Shown piece by piece: positions 9,174 through 18,959 of a stretch of 35,702 nucleotides of DNA. The translations under genes were made by a program, and so were the position numbers. Under the pieces are notes generated by a model. It made no database searches, had not been told where the DNA came from, and saw only the letters and a program-made list of their open reading frames with translations. Numbering within the stretch: the first letter of the stretch is position 1; each line of letters opens with the position of its first letter. Origin of the DNA: Ferruginibacter sp. (GTDB lineage: Bacteria; Bacteroidota; Bacteroidia; Chitinophagales; Chitinophagaceae); the NCBI GenBank assembly GCA_030655145.1, contig JAURWD010000108.1, positions 1 to 35,702 of the forward strand, read 5' to 3'.

Positions 9174-11510
9174 CTATTGATCCAGGATCTTTTCAAAATG
9201 TAAGATCCTGCCATCGGCAGTAAATCCTTCTATAACAACCTGCATCCGTTTCACGCTTTTGTAGCGTTTAACCGTAAACGTTTGGCTGCTTTTTTCACCG
9301 TCCACTGAAATGTTTGGATTCCAGTAAAGCGTGGTTGGAACAAAGGTTTGCGTCGCTCCCACGATCTCCTGTTCCGTTTCAAAATCTTTGTTGGGCGAAT
9401 AACCTACATATTTGAAAGTATTGATTCGAGAGCTCGTAGGAAAACTCATTTCACTTGGTTTCTTTGTGTATACCACCAATGCCCCTGCAATGCCGATCCC
9501 CGGCAGGCTGCTTCCCGGCGAATAATATTTTACCAGCGCAACTTCCTGCACCTGGATGGGGATAAGAAATTCCAATGTAATATCTTGCTCGTTCAGGAAA
9601 AATTTAAACGGCGGAGTGTTCGATAATGATAATTGGCGCTGGCTGGAGATCGTATAATTCGCCCCGTTTTTAGTAATGATCAGGCCGGGGAACTTGCCTT
9701 GCAAATAATCTAAAATATTGCCACCCGTCATTGCAGGTGGATTGTTGATGAGGTCCAGCGATCTTGCCATATTCGAACTTTGAAATACCCCACGGGTGTA
9801 CCTGTCATTGACTTGCTGTGTTGGCGTTCCCCGCTTCGCGGTTACTTTCACCTCTGCGAGGGTGGTAGATCTCTTGTCTGCGTCAGCAAAATATTGGTAG
9901 GCGATCTTCGCCTGGGCGGTTACCTGCTCGGCAGGTAAATTGAAGCTACGGGCTTCTTGCAGGTGGCGCAGGTAACTTGCTGAAACCCTGGAAGAATCTC
10001 GCTGTTGCTGCTCGAGTTTGATCACGATCGCGTCTTTATTTTTGCCGTTTAGTTCATAGTTCACAACGCTGGTGTCATAAAAGATCAGGTTCGGAAGTTC
10101 AATACTGCCGTCGGGATTGATAGGAGAAGAAAGAAAAGAAGTAGTAGAATCTGCCCCGTGGAAGATAAAATTCACCTCACCTTTTTTCACCAACACATCC
10201 TGGTGTTTCTTGTACACTTTGCCACGGATGGTAAGAAAATTAGTGTCGTAAACCGCTGTGGTTGGTGCCGGGGCCAGAAGTTCTTTTAAGCCGATCGGTT
10301 GCCAGTCTGTCGTCGCCGCGTATAACTCCAATAATTTTTGATCAAAGCCAAATATCCCGGCGTTCGCAGTCTGTGCAATGATCGTCTCCGGGTGGTGCTG
10401 GTCCACCAACAGGTCTGCTGCAATCTCATTGCGGGAGAATTGAAATTCAATATCGAAGTTGGTTACGGACACAGCAAAGGAGCCAATCGTGCTGTCGGGA
10501 AAATCAATGGTGAATGCCTGGTTGTCCCCTAATGATTCGGACGCATTTGTTGAAAGCCGGATCGGCAAAGCGGCCGTTTCTGTACTCACAAAAATCGTGG
10601 TGGTAGCGAGAATAGTTGACGCGTCGTAGACAAAGATCCGGAGCAATCCTGTAAGTAATTCTTGTGTTGGCAAAATGAAACTGTAGTTGCCAGTTGCGCT
10701 GAATGTTTTCTGAAAAATAATGTCGTTCGCCATCAGGCCGACAATATTCAACGACTGCTCCTTTCCGACGGATTGAATGCTTATTCTTTTTCCTTTCGCT
10801 ACATCCGAGGTGCTGACAATGACACCCGTTTCGCTAACCAAAGGAAACTCCTTCACCTGCGTTTCACCATTTTTGAATTTGATTTCGGCCGAATATTTTT
10901 CATGCTGGGCAGGAACAAAATCAAATTTTCCCTTTCCATGGTACACCCCGTCGAACTTCAGGATGGGCTCCTTATTTGAATTTAAAAGAGCGCCTTCCAC
11001 CGCTACAGGAAACCCGTGTTCATCGGAAGCTTTAAAGTAGACCGTGTTGGTTATCCCCTGCACCAGGCTCATACTGCTGGTGTAGAAGATGATGTCCTGT
11101 TTCTTGGGAAGTTTTGCCGGCAGAGATTCTGTTGAAGACGAAGGGTTGAACACGTACAACATCTTCGTATAAATTGTTCCTTGCTTCAGTGGCTGTCGAA
11201 GCCCCAGGAAATAGATCCCGCCGGGGGCGGAACTAGGAAGATCAATATTGCCCGCAGCTGTTCCACCAAAAATCGGCAACACCTTCGACGCGATAGGTTT
11301 ACCGGAGCTATCGAGCAAGTCAATGCTGAGCGAAGTCTTACTCACTGTTGGGTAAAAATCAGTCAGGATGTACGCTTTGAACCACACCGTTTCGCCGGCC
11401 ACGTAGGCCGACCTGTCTAACTGCAAATGAAATTTATCGGTGGACTGGTTTTGAGCTGCAAGGGGAATGCTGATCAGCAGGAGCCAGCAATAGAATACGA
11501 TCTTGTTCAT
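9174..11510 (-). CDS. Secreted MG2-like / TonB-plug-like domain protein
   Basis: N-terminal 'FHLQLDRSAYVAGETVWFKAYILTD' (MG2-like, common in Bacteroidota); C-terminal 'GNILDYLQGKFPGLIITKNGANYTISSQ...GIGIAGALVVYTKKPSE' resembles a TonB-receptor plug with no barrel. Confidence 0.75.
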   Translation of the reverse strand: MNKIVFYCWLLLISIPLAAQNQSTDKFHLQLDRSAYVAGETVWFKAYILTDFYPTVSKTSLSIDLLDSSGKPIASKVLPIFGGTAAGNIDLPSSAPGGIYFLGLRQPLKQGTIYTKMLYVFNPSSSTESLPAKLPKKQDIIFYTSSMSLVQGITNTVYFKASDEHGFPVAVEGALLNSNKEPILKFDGVYHGKGKFDFVPAQHEKYSAEIKFKNGETQVKEFPLVSETGVIVSTSDVAKGKRISIQSVGKEQSLNIVGLMANDIIFQKTFSATGNYSFILPTQELLTGLLRIFVYDASTILATTTIFVSTETAALPIRLSTNASESLGDNQAFTIDFPDSTIGSFAVSVTNFDIEFQFSRNEIAADLLVDQHHPETIIAQTANAGIFGFDQKLLELYAATTDWQPIGLKELLAPAPTTAVYDTNFLTIRGKVYKKHQDVLVKKGEVNFIFHGADSTTSFLSSPINPDGSIELPNLIFYDTSVVNYELNGKNKDAIVIKLEQQQRDSSRVSASYLRHLQEARSFNLPAEQVTAQAKIAYQYFADADKRSTTLAEVKVTAKRGTPTQQVNDRYTRGVFQSSNMARSLDLINNPPAMTGGNILDYLQGKFPGLIITKNGANYTISSQRQLSLSNTPPFKFFLNEQDITLEFLIPIQVQEVALVKYYSPGSSLPGIGIAGALVVYTKKPSEMSFPTSSRINTFKYVGYSPNKDFETEQEIVGATQTFVPTTLYWNPNISVDGEKSSQTFTVKRYKSVKRMQVVIEGFTADGRILHFEKILDQ

Positions 11511-11621
11511 GTAGGGGTAAGGATTGATTAAATAATTTAAAGTTCATCGTCTCGACTGGTGCAATGTCCTCCTGTATCGTAGCACCCCTGTTTCATCACC
11601 ACTAACAGTATTGCGTATTCG

Positions 11622-12551
11622 CTATTTTACACCGAGGGATCTTTTGAAAACAGACGGGTTTGCCCCTGTAAGTTTTTTAAACAATTTATTAAAATACGAA
11701 AGGCTTTCAAAACCCACCTCGTAACAGGCTTCTGAAACGCTTACGTCTTTCAACAACAATGTCTTCGCCTGCGTTACCCGGTATTGATTCACAAAATCTG
11801 TGAAAGTCATTTTAGTTTGTTTTTTGAAATACCGGCAAAAGGCAGCCGTGCTTAAATGAACACTGGAGGCTACGATGTTTACGTCGGGCTTGTTGTTGTA
11901 GTTTCCATGGATGTATTTGTACACGGCACCCATCCGTATTTTATCATCGAAGAAAAGTTTGATGCTCGTATCCTGGTCGTTGAGTTCGGTAATGTCAGTT
12001 GAGGTGGCGAGGATCTGGAACACCTCCAGCAACCTTATCACCTGGTCAAAGTGCGACAGGTCCTGCATCTGCTGAAGTTTTTCGGCCACGATCGTTTTTG
12101 TGTTGCCACTGAACGACAATCCGAGGTAGGCTTTTTGAAACATGGCGTAAATAGCAGCAAATTCCGGGGTTTCTTTAAACGCTTCTCCTAAAAAATTTTC
12201 TTTAAGCTGCACGACAACCTGGTGGTAGGCAGTCTCTATCCCGTAGTCAAAATTGAGGTGGGGCACGTTGGGCCCGATCAACACCAGGTCGCTTTCCATA
12301 AAGCCGGAAATGTGCTGTCCAACGTGGCGGATACCATTGATCGCTTCAACATATACCAACTCATACTCGGGATGATAGTGCCAGTAGAAATAGTTTTTCA
12401 AGCTCGGCTGAAAGAGTTTAAACGATTGGCCCGAACCCGGTAACACTATTTCTTTCTGAATTTTCAATGGCGTTGATTTATCTGGGCGATTAGCTGTTGC
12501 TGATAAATTTAGCTGATAAATGTCAATAGAGAGCAAATATTGGTCATTCAA
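11622..12551 (-). CDS. AraC family transcriptional regulator (start uncertain; may begin near 12467)
   Basis: N-terminal cupin-like 'FYWHYHPEYELVYVEAINGIRHVGQHI', C-terminal double HTH 'NIVASSVHLSTAAFCRYFKKQTKMTFTDFVNQYRVTQAKTLLLKDVSVSEACYEVGFESLSYFNKLFKKLTGANPSVFKR'. Confidence 0.92.
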   Translation of the reverse strand: MNDQYLLSIDIYQLNLSATANRPDKSTPLKIQKEIVLPGSGQSFKLFQPSLKNYFYWHYHPEYELVYVEAINGIRHVGQHISGFMESDLVLIGPNVPHLNFDYGIETAYHQVVVQLKENFLGEAFKETPEFAAIYAMFQKAYLGLSFSGNTKTIVAEKLQQMQDLSHFDQVIRLLEVFQILATSTDITELNDQDTSIKLFFDDKIRMGAVYKYIHGNYNNKPDVNIVASSVHLSTAAFCRYFKKQTKMTFTDFVNQYRVTQAKTLLLKDVSVSEACYEVGFESLSYFNKLFKKLTGANPSVFKRSLGVK

Positions 12552-12617
12552 CAGGTTTTGAAGCGCTTCTTCATCATAGAAATTTGCAGTATCAATTCAA
12601 TCAAAAAACTTGTTATA

Positions 12618-13595
12618 ATGGAACAACAAACAATGACCCCGACCATGACCATGGGCACAGCGAATGTGCATAAAGATATTCCTGGTAATCCATCGACAGC
12701 AAAAAGCAGTAATGTCAAATTGAATGACCGCAGCAATGGCGAACCACTCCGCGTATTATCTGAGGAAGACTGGAAATTCTGGATCGACAATGGTTACATC
12801 GTTATCAAAAATGCGGTACCGAAACAACAGGTCGCACGCCTTGCCGCCTTTCTTTGGGAGTTTGAGGAGAAAGATCCGAATGATGTTGAATCCTGGTATG
12901 CGCCGGCAAGGGCTGAAATGCAAATGAAAGAACTCACCAATACCGGCATGGTAGAAGTATACAATCATCAATATTTATGGGATAACCGGCAGATGCCAAA
13001 AGTGCACCAGGCCTTTGCCGACATCTGGGGTACGGAGAAATTGTGGTGCACCATCGACCGGGCAAATTTGAACTTCCCGATTCGGCCCGGGCATGAATAC
13101 AAAGGGTTTATTCACTGGGATTATGATCCTGAAACAAAGCCACAAAACGTGCAGGGAGTGTTGGCGCTCGCGGATCAGACAGATGAGCATATGGGTGGCT
13201 TTCAGTGCATACCTGAACTGTACCGTACCTACGATACCTGGAAGCTGACACAGCCTGAAGACAGGAATCATTTCAAGCCGGATGTGGCCGGGTTTGACCT
13301 GGTAAAAGTAAAGATGGAAGCCGGTGACCTGTTGATCTTCAACAGCACCCAGCCACACGGAATCCGGGCGAATACCAGCGGTAATAAAGTGCGCATGGCC
13401 CAATATATTTCCATGATGCCGGCTGAAGAAGATAATGAAGCCTTACGGCAGTGGCGGATCAATTCCTGGAAGGAGCGGCAGGCGCCGGAAGGCTATGCTT
13501 TTCCGGGTGACCCAAGAAACTGGGAGAAAACAAAATACACCACAGCCGATCTATCGCCTTTAGGAAAAAAATTACTGGGCCTGGAAAACTGGTAA
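12618..13595 (+). CDS. Phytanoyl-CoA dioxygenase family protein (Fe(II)/2-oxoglutarate type)
   Basis: 'FIHWDYDPETKP' (HxD) and 'QPHGIRANTSGNKVRMAQYISMMP' (distal H and R). ATG at 12618 is more plausible than 12540, which overlaps the divergent AraC ORF. Confidence 0.85.
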   Translation: MEQQTMTPTMTMGTANVHKDIPGNPSTAKSSNVKLNDRSNGEPLRVLSEEDWKFWIDNGYIVIKNAVPKQQVARLAAFLWEFEEKDPNDVESWYAPARAEMQMKELTNTGMVEVYNHQYLWDNRQMPKVHQAFADIWGTEKLWCTIDRANLNFPIRPGHEYKGFIHWDYDPETKPQNVQGVLALADQTDEHMGGFQCIPELYRTYDTWKLTQPEDRNHFKPDVAGFDLVKVKMEAGDLLIFNSTQPHGIRANTSGNKVRMAQYISMMPAEEDNEALRQWRINSWKERQAPEGYAFPGDPRNWEKTKYTTADLSPLGKKLLGLENW

Positions 13596-13846
13596 TTAAA
13601 ATCCATCTGCACCAGCAGTCCTGCTATCTAAACCTTCGATTTTTTAAATTAATAATGTATGTGTTTCACAAGCTTAAACGAACTTCCGAAAACCTGTTCC
13701 TGTAAATATGCCGCATTCTGCCCCCGGCAGAAAAATGAAGGCCTGGGTTCAAACCAACCGGCAGCAGTTGCTCAACAAGTGGCGTTAAATTCATTTCAGC
13801 AGTTGCCGCATACAGCTACGAAAAACCTGCAACCTGGCTTGCAGCG

Positions 13847-14554
13847 TTAAAAGATCTTGACCAGCAGGTCCTGTACAAAACTTGAGAAAAAAAAACTGAG
13901 CCCGATGTTGAAGATCGTTTTGAGAATGATTATTGATTTCGATCCTTCCTTGAAAAAATTGAGGTTCGTTAATATGCAATAGGCGATGATGAGGGGAAGT
14001 TCTATGTACCGGGTTTCGATATGGGGGAAGATAAACTTCAACAAGTGAATAGCGGTCAATAAGAGGAAGAGAAAGGAAAACTGGTAGAGTTGCAACACCA
14101 TTGCTTCAGCATAATTAAACCGGGCGGATCTGAAAAACAGGAAGGCTAAAAGCGCGTGGAGCGGCAACATACAAACCTGCATGATGACCCAATACTGATG
14201 AAAGAAGGCTGCTTCCTGCGCCTCGCCGGCGTTGAAGTATTTTACCACCGAACTGTTGATCCAGTAAAGGGCCAGGGCTGCGAAAGTGGCGCAAAGAAAA
14301 AACATGGAAAACGGCTTCTGGTATTTAGAGCGGTCGCCATCAATGTAGGAACGCTGCATTTTGCCCGGCGCAACTACGAGTCTTTTCAAGGTGTAGGGAA
14401 AGCCGCTGTCGAGGTGGGTAAAAAAATGCGTGGCTTCGTGGATGATGCCCTTCAAGGTCAAACGTTTCACGACGAAGCTTTGGCCACAACAGTTGCAAAA
14501 TTTTCCTGACCCGTAAGAATCACAAAACCGGCACTGACTGATTTCGTTTGTCAT
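13847..14554 (-). CDS. DUF3667 domain-containing membrane protein
   Basis: 'CRFCDSYGSGKFCNCCGQSFVVKRLTLKGIIHEATHFFTHLDSGFPYTLKRLVVAPGKMQRSYIDGDRSKYQKPFSMFFLC' plus several TM segments. Confidence 0.85.
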   Translation of the reverse strand: MTNEISQCRFCDSYGSGKFCNCCGQSFVVKRLTLKGIIHEATHFFTHLDSGFPYTLKRLVVAPGKMQRSYIDGDRSKYQKPFSMFFLCATFAALALYWINSSVVKYFNAGEAQEAAFFHQYWVIMQVCMLPLHALLAFLFFRSARFNYAEAMVLQLYQFSFLFLLLTAIHLLKFIFPHIETRYIELPLIIAYCILTNLNFFKEGSKSIIILKTIFNIGLSFFFSSFVQDLLVKIF

Positions 14555-14797
14555 GTTTCAAAACTGGCATTCGGTTGTTAAAAGGAGCGAGCAGCCGTTC
14601 ACGTAAGCCTGCTTTTCATAAAGGAAAGTTGGCGTACCTGCAGTAAGAATGTCTGAATGAAGTTAAGGAGGAATGGGTAAAGTTGCGGGACGTCACATTT
14701 AAATGTAATTGAAACTCACCCTTCTGTTAGGTACATTGTAAACAACACCAGTCTTTATCAAATTACTTATTTAGTGGGTCAGCTTTTTTTATCCAGT

Positions 14798-15142
14798 TCA
14801 ATTATACCAAACAGCATAACCCTTTCTTCTCAGTTCCAGGGCGAGCTTTGCTTCCATCGCGAGTGCCTGTGCCCTGTTCATCGCTTTTAGATTTAAATGA
14901 TCGTACAAACTTGGACGCAGGTAAGTCCCGTACTTCTCAACAATGTTTGCGGACAGCTTGTGGCCTTTTTTGTTGATATACCCCGTTTTGTGTTGTTGAA
15001 ATCTCTCAGCGGGTAACTTGCTGGTCATGCCCACATAAAGACATTGCAACACACCATTAAATTGTGGATTGGCATCTCGGAATCTTGCGTTTTCCGTGAA
15101 GACCCGCCTGGATAATTCAACCACATAAACATTATAGATCAT
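14798..15142 (-). CDS. GIY-YIG-like nuclease-fold protein
   Basis: 'YNVYVVEL...CLYVGMTSKLPAERFQQHKTGYINKKG' and 'LAMEAKLALELRRKGYAVW' match the GIY-YIG pattern (Y..Y..G, R..H, E). Confidence 0.6.
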   Translation of the reverse strand: MIYNVYVVELSRRVFTENARFRDANPQFNGVLQCLYVGMTSKLPAERFQQHKTGYINKKGHKLSANIVEKYGTYLRPSLYDHLNLKAMNRAQALAMEAKLALELRRKGYAVWYN

Positions 15143-15223
15143 CAGGAAAAGATCGAAATTTTATAAGCCAGGCCGTTCACAGTTAGGTGGAAATTTGAAG
15201 ACGGGCAGGAGTGCACGAAGTAA

Positions 15224-15988
15224 TTAATTCCATATTTCATTTTGTTCCGTCAGGATGATTGGCTTGCCATCGGTAACAACAATGGTATGTTCGTGTTGGG
15301 CCATAAAGCCACCTTTGTTTCCAACCATCGTCCAGCCATCTTTCAAGGTTTCAGTGTAGGTTGAGGTTGTAGCGATGAAGGTTTCAATCGCAATGACCGA
15401 GTTTTTCTTAAACCTTGTTTGATTATACCGATCCCGGTAATTCGCTATTTCTCCCGGCTCCTCATGAAGGCTTCTTCCAATGCCATGCCCGGTTAAATTC
15501 CTGATCACTTTGTAGCCACGCTTCTTTGCTTCAGTTTCAATCAGGTGGCCAATGTCGGCTATTCGAACCCCGCCTTTAATATTAAAGATGGCTTTGTGCA
15601 GGATCTGTTTTGAAGCCTCCACTAATTTTTGATGTTGATGAATATCTTTTCCCAGCACAAAGGAATTGCCATTGTCTGACCAGAACCCATCTAGTTCCGC
15701 GGACACATCGATGTTTATAAGGTCGCCTTCTTCCAGGATGGTATTGTCGGAAGGAATGCCGTGACAAAACTCGTTATTGACGCTGATGCAAGTCCAGCCG
15801 GGGAAACCATACGTTAAATGCGGTGCAGACTTTGCGCCAAAATCAGCCAGTATTTTTGCGCCATATTCGTCGAGATGTTTCGTCGTCATGCCGGGTTGAG
15901 CGTATTTACTCATTTCCTTCAAGGTGCAGCCCACGGCTTCGCTTGCTTTTTTCATCCCGGCCAGTTCCGATTCTTTTGTTATTGACAT
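15224..15988 (-). CDS. map: Type I methionine aminopeptidase family (likely accessory paralog)
   Basis: 'CISVNNEFCHGIPS', 'INIDVSAELDGFWSDNGNSF', 'TGHGIGRSLHEEPGEI', 'VIAIETFIAT', 'QHEHTIVVTDGKP'. Start placed at MSITKESE (15988); the track start is 16024. Confidence 0.88.
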   Translation of the reverse strand: MSITKESELAGMKKASEAVGCTLKEMSKYAQPGMTTKHLDEYGAKILADFGAKSAPHLTYGFPGWTCISVNNEFCHGIPSDNTILEEGDLINIDVSAELDGFWSDNGNSFVLGKDIHQHQKLVEASKQILHKAIFNIKGGVRIADIGHLIETEAKKRGYKVIRNLTGHGIGRSLHEEPGEIANYRDRYNQTRFKKNSVIAIETFIATTSTYTETLKDGWTMVGNKGGFMAQHEHTIVVTDGKPIILTEQNEIWN

Positions 15989-16063
15989 GATTGCTATGCT
16001 GTTTATTAGGAACTTGAAAAACACGGGGCTAACGGCAACGGTTGATGCTTTTTAGCGAGTGCT

Positions 16064-16615
16064 TTATTTGAGTTCGTAATGGATGACGGTAATGCCACAT
16101 TGAAACCCGGCTGTATCTTTTAATTCGAGGTGTCGGGTGGAAGGGATATCGTGAAAAATGGCCATTCCATTACCGATCAATGTTGGATTTACCAAAAGGT
16201 AAAATTCGTCTATTAGTTTGTATTTGATCAATTTGGAGATGAAATTTGCACCTCCATATACGATGATGTCTTTACCGGTTTCGTTTTTTAGTTGAGTGAC
16301 TTCCGCTACCAGGTCGCCGGTCGCAAGTTTAGTATTGACCCAGGGAGATTCGGTCAATGTCTTAGAGAATACAATTTTTGGGGTTTGATTAATATTTTCA
16401 GCGCCTTCTTCTCCAGGATGTGAGGCCCAGTACGGGATAAAGGATTCGGCTAATTTCCGGCCAAGGAGGATGCTGTCAACCGTTTCCGTTAGTGCCGTCA
16501 CGTATTGTTTTAATGGCTCATCCCAGTCGAATATCATCCAGTCCATTTCCCCATTGGGTCCAGCGATGAAACCGTCAACGGATAGTTGTACCTGCAATTT
16601 TAATTTTCGTGGCAT
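16064..16615 (-). CDS. Dihydrofolate reductase family protein (RibD C-terminal-like)
   Basis: 'KLQVQLSVDGFIAGPNGEMDWM', 'DSILLGRKLAESF', 'KDIIVYGGANFISKLIKYKLIDEFYLLVNPTLIGNGMAIF'. Confidence 0.92.
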   Translation of the reverse strand: MPRKLKLQVQLSVDGFIAGPNGEMDWMIFDWDEPLKQYVTALTETVDSILLGRKLAESFIPYWASHPGEEGAENINQTPKIVFSKTLTESPWVNTKLATGDLVAEVTQLKNETGKDIIVYGGANFISKLIKYKLIDEFYLLVNPTLIGNGMAIFHDIPSTRHLELKDTAGFQCGITVIHYELK

Positions 16616-16863
16616 TTTTCAATTTTATTGAGCCATTTGATTAACGCCGCTGAATGCTGCTACCTTAGTTTTCCGCGTTGCGACTTGCCCTTGAATAGCT
16701 GCTCCGCTTGAAGAGCGACGGGATCAAAAGTAAAACGAAATTCTTTAGATGGGAAAGTGTTGTCAAAGGCAGGTATATCCCGGGTTCACAGAGTTGAAAA
16801 ACATAAGTACCTGCCTTGCCGCATCACTTGCTTAGGTTAGGGAACTATTTATACAGTCGGTTT

Positions 16864-17436
16864 TTATTTTGTCTTCCCCAAATGAATTTTCAGGCCAACA
16901 CCACTGTTGAATGTGTTGCTCCGCGTTGCTTCGAAGGCATTTAGTTTAGTATGTTTAAATCCGACTGTAAATTCTACTGCTATTTGTTTGCTGAGAAAAA
17001 TAGCAGGTCCGGCCATGATACTAAATCCATGCGATTTTTCAACATATTCGGGACTTTGTAAATTCCTCCACCGGGTCTTCTGATAGAGGTAGCCCGCATC
17101 AAGAAATGCATTTACCTTTCTTTGTACCGGAAGGAAGTAGCACCTTAAAAATGGCGAAATTGACGTGGTTCTGTACCTGGTTTCGACAAGTCTATTTCCA
17201 GAATTGTATGCGCCAAGATCCAGCCTGAAGCCACCTGCGATGTTATCTACAATGAAGTATCCAATATTTGGTGAAAAGATAAAATTGGTTGACGCATAAT
17301 CAGGGCTGTAATAATTTTTGTCCTTAACTGATTCGAAATTTATTTTACCGCCGACCAGGAAATTTCCTTTGGTCGTTTGCGTGTATCCAGGAATACTGAG
17401 GCACAGCAAAAAGAAGGAGAGGAGAAATGTTTTCAT
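16864..17436 (-). CDS. Outer-membrane beta-barrel protein
   Basis: Signal peptide MKTFLLSFFLLCLSIPGYTQ, then 'GNFLVGGKINFESV...PNIGYFIVDNIAGGFRLDLGAYN', ending in an alternating barrel strand. Confidence 0.82.
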   Translation of the reverse strand: MKTFLLSFFLLCLSIPGYTQTTKGNFLVGGKINFESVKDKNYYSPDYASTNFIFSPNIGYFIVDNIAGGFRLDLGAYNSGNRLVETRYRTTSISPFLRCYFLPVQRKVNAFLDAGYLYQKTRWRNLQSPEYVEKSHGFSIMAGPAIFLSKQIAVEFTVGFKHTKLNAFEATRSNTFNSGVGLKIHLGKTK

Positions 17437-17604
17437 GCGTGTTAGTGTGGGTAGGTGAAGATCGAAAGTATCCCGAAAACACTTAAGGAAATTGTAAAGT
17501 TTTAAAAAACCGGAACACGTCCCCGGCCCGTATAAAAATTAATAACCTGCCCTCCCTCGTATCAACAAATAACTTTAGCACCGTATCCAAAGGATACTCA
17601 AGTT

Positions 17605-17752
17605 TTAAAAGAGCACAGCGCTATTGATAGAAATTTTATCCAGGTCAATTTTGTTCGAGACGTTTTCTGTTAGGACATCCAGGCAATCGAAATTGAATTG
17701 GATGTAATCAGCTAATAAGGCGTCGTTTTCCGCTGTGCTGCCTTTTATTTAT
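17605..17752 (-). pseudogene. Orphan C-terminal coding remnant (no start codon)
   Basis: Minus-strand reading '...KGSTAENDALLADYIQFNFDCLDVLTENVSNKIDLDKISINSAVLF*', stop at 17605-17607, bounded upstream by a stop with no ATG. Confidence 0.3.
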
Positions 17753-17810
17753 TTTAAAAGAAAAAAGTGGTTGTAAGAGAATTTTGCAGGTTAGACGAAA
17801 CACTTGGGGA

Positions 17811-18236
17811 TTAGGGTGTGTCGAATAATTCTCTGCCCCCGGCTGTTTTACTTTTGAGGTACACAATTGGGAAACCCAGTACAGCTAATTCGGCTGTTTG
17901 TCCGGCCTGGTTTAAATTTTTGATTATTTCGTTTACGATCTGCCTCGCGATTGTATAAGTGAATCCGGGAGTAAAACTCATGTGAAGGCCGTCAGTGTCC
18001 TGGGAAAAATTGTAAGATTCCTCGTTTACTGTGTAGATGGTCGAATTTTTCATCGTGACCTTTGTCCAGTCAAAAGAATTCGGCGTCATGAGATTGTCGT
18101 ATTCCCCGGCCGGAATTTGAATGTTCCCGACTAAGAGGAATTCAAAATCTTTTCCTGTCCATTCAGACGTATCCATGTTCTCCGGGACAAAAAATGGTTT
18201 TAGATCTACTGTTTTATTACCTGGGTAGCCAAACAT
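17811..18236 (-). CDS. Hypothetical protein
   Basis: 141-aa ORF with unbiased composition and no strong competing frame. Confidence 0.55.
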   Translation of the reverse strand: MFGYPGNKTVDLKPFFVPENMDTSEWTGKDFEFLLVGNIQIPAGEYDNLMTPNSFDWTKVTMKNSTIYTVNEESYNFSQDTDGLHMSFTPGFTYTIARQIVNEIIKNLNQAGQTAELAVLGFPIVYLKSKTAGGRELFDTP

Positions 18237-18732
18237 TTGCGAGAGGGTTTATGGATGAAAGATAGCAAGCGTCTACAGTCATAAACCTAACACAAATTCC
18301 ACAAACTTCAACAGTACAATATCAAGGTTCAGCAGCAATTTTCTAGGAAAATTACCTTCACAGTTCAATAAACCTGGGATGGCAAACAAGTGTTTGTACT
18401 ACCGGTATCTTCATAATAAATTTATGGTTCCCTGATAGTTAAAGAACTTTCCAATGGGATGACTTTTACCTGCCCATAGCTGGTAAAGCAGGGGATGAAG
18501 ACCTAAATTAGAATTGCAAATTGTCTCATATACGATTTTTTGAAGTTATCACTGCACTGTTCCTGACAGGACGTTAGCCAGGTTATCTTTAAACTTTGTT
18601 GGTCATCTCCAGCAGTATTTAGAATGGCTTGTTAACATAAATTATTCAAATGAAACAAGCCACCACATTTGTAATACAGGTTATCATTTTGAAATGTTGG
18701 TGATGGTATCACTTTGAAAGCGGAGATGCCGC

Positions 18733-18850
18733 AATGTCTCGAGCTTTGGAAAAGAGACATTACGGTCATGTTAAGCCCCGATGATTCAAGAACTCAAGAA
18801 AACTGAGCCCTGGCATTTTGTTTTTTTAAAAGTCCGTTTAGTCATCGGGG
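18733..18850. other. Two intergenic inverted repeats (possible structured RNA)
   Basis: AATGTCTC (18733-18740) / GAGACATT (18754-18761), and CCCCGATGA (18776-18784) / TCATCGGGG (18842-18850), in a ~720-bp region without ORFs. Confidence 0.35.
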
Positions 18851-18959
18851 GTAGCAGTGTAACTCCATCCAGTTTATAATTGCTTGTGGCCTGGAGTAGC
18901 TATTTTCTATTCTAAAAAAAACGACAAACGAAAAAGCACATTTTATTTACTTCTTTTTG

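Noticed and set aside
13745-13760. GGTTCAAACC, T-arm-like motif suggesting a tRNA
   Set aside because: No acceptor, D or anticodon arms could be assembled around it.
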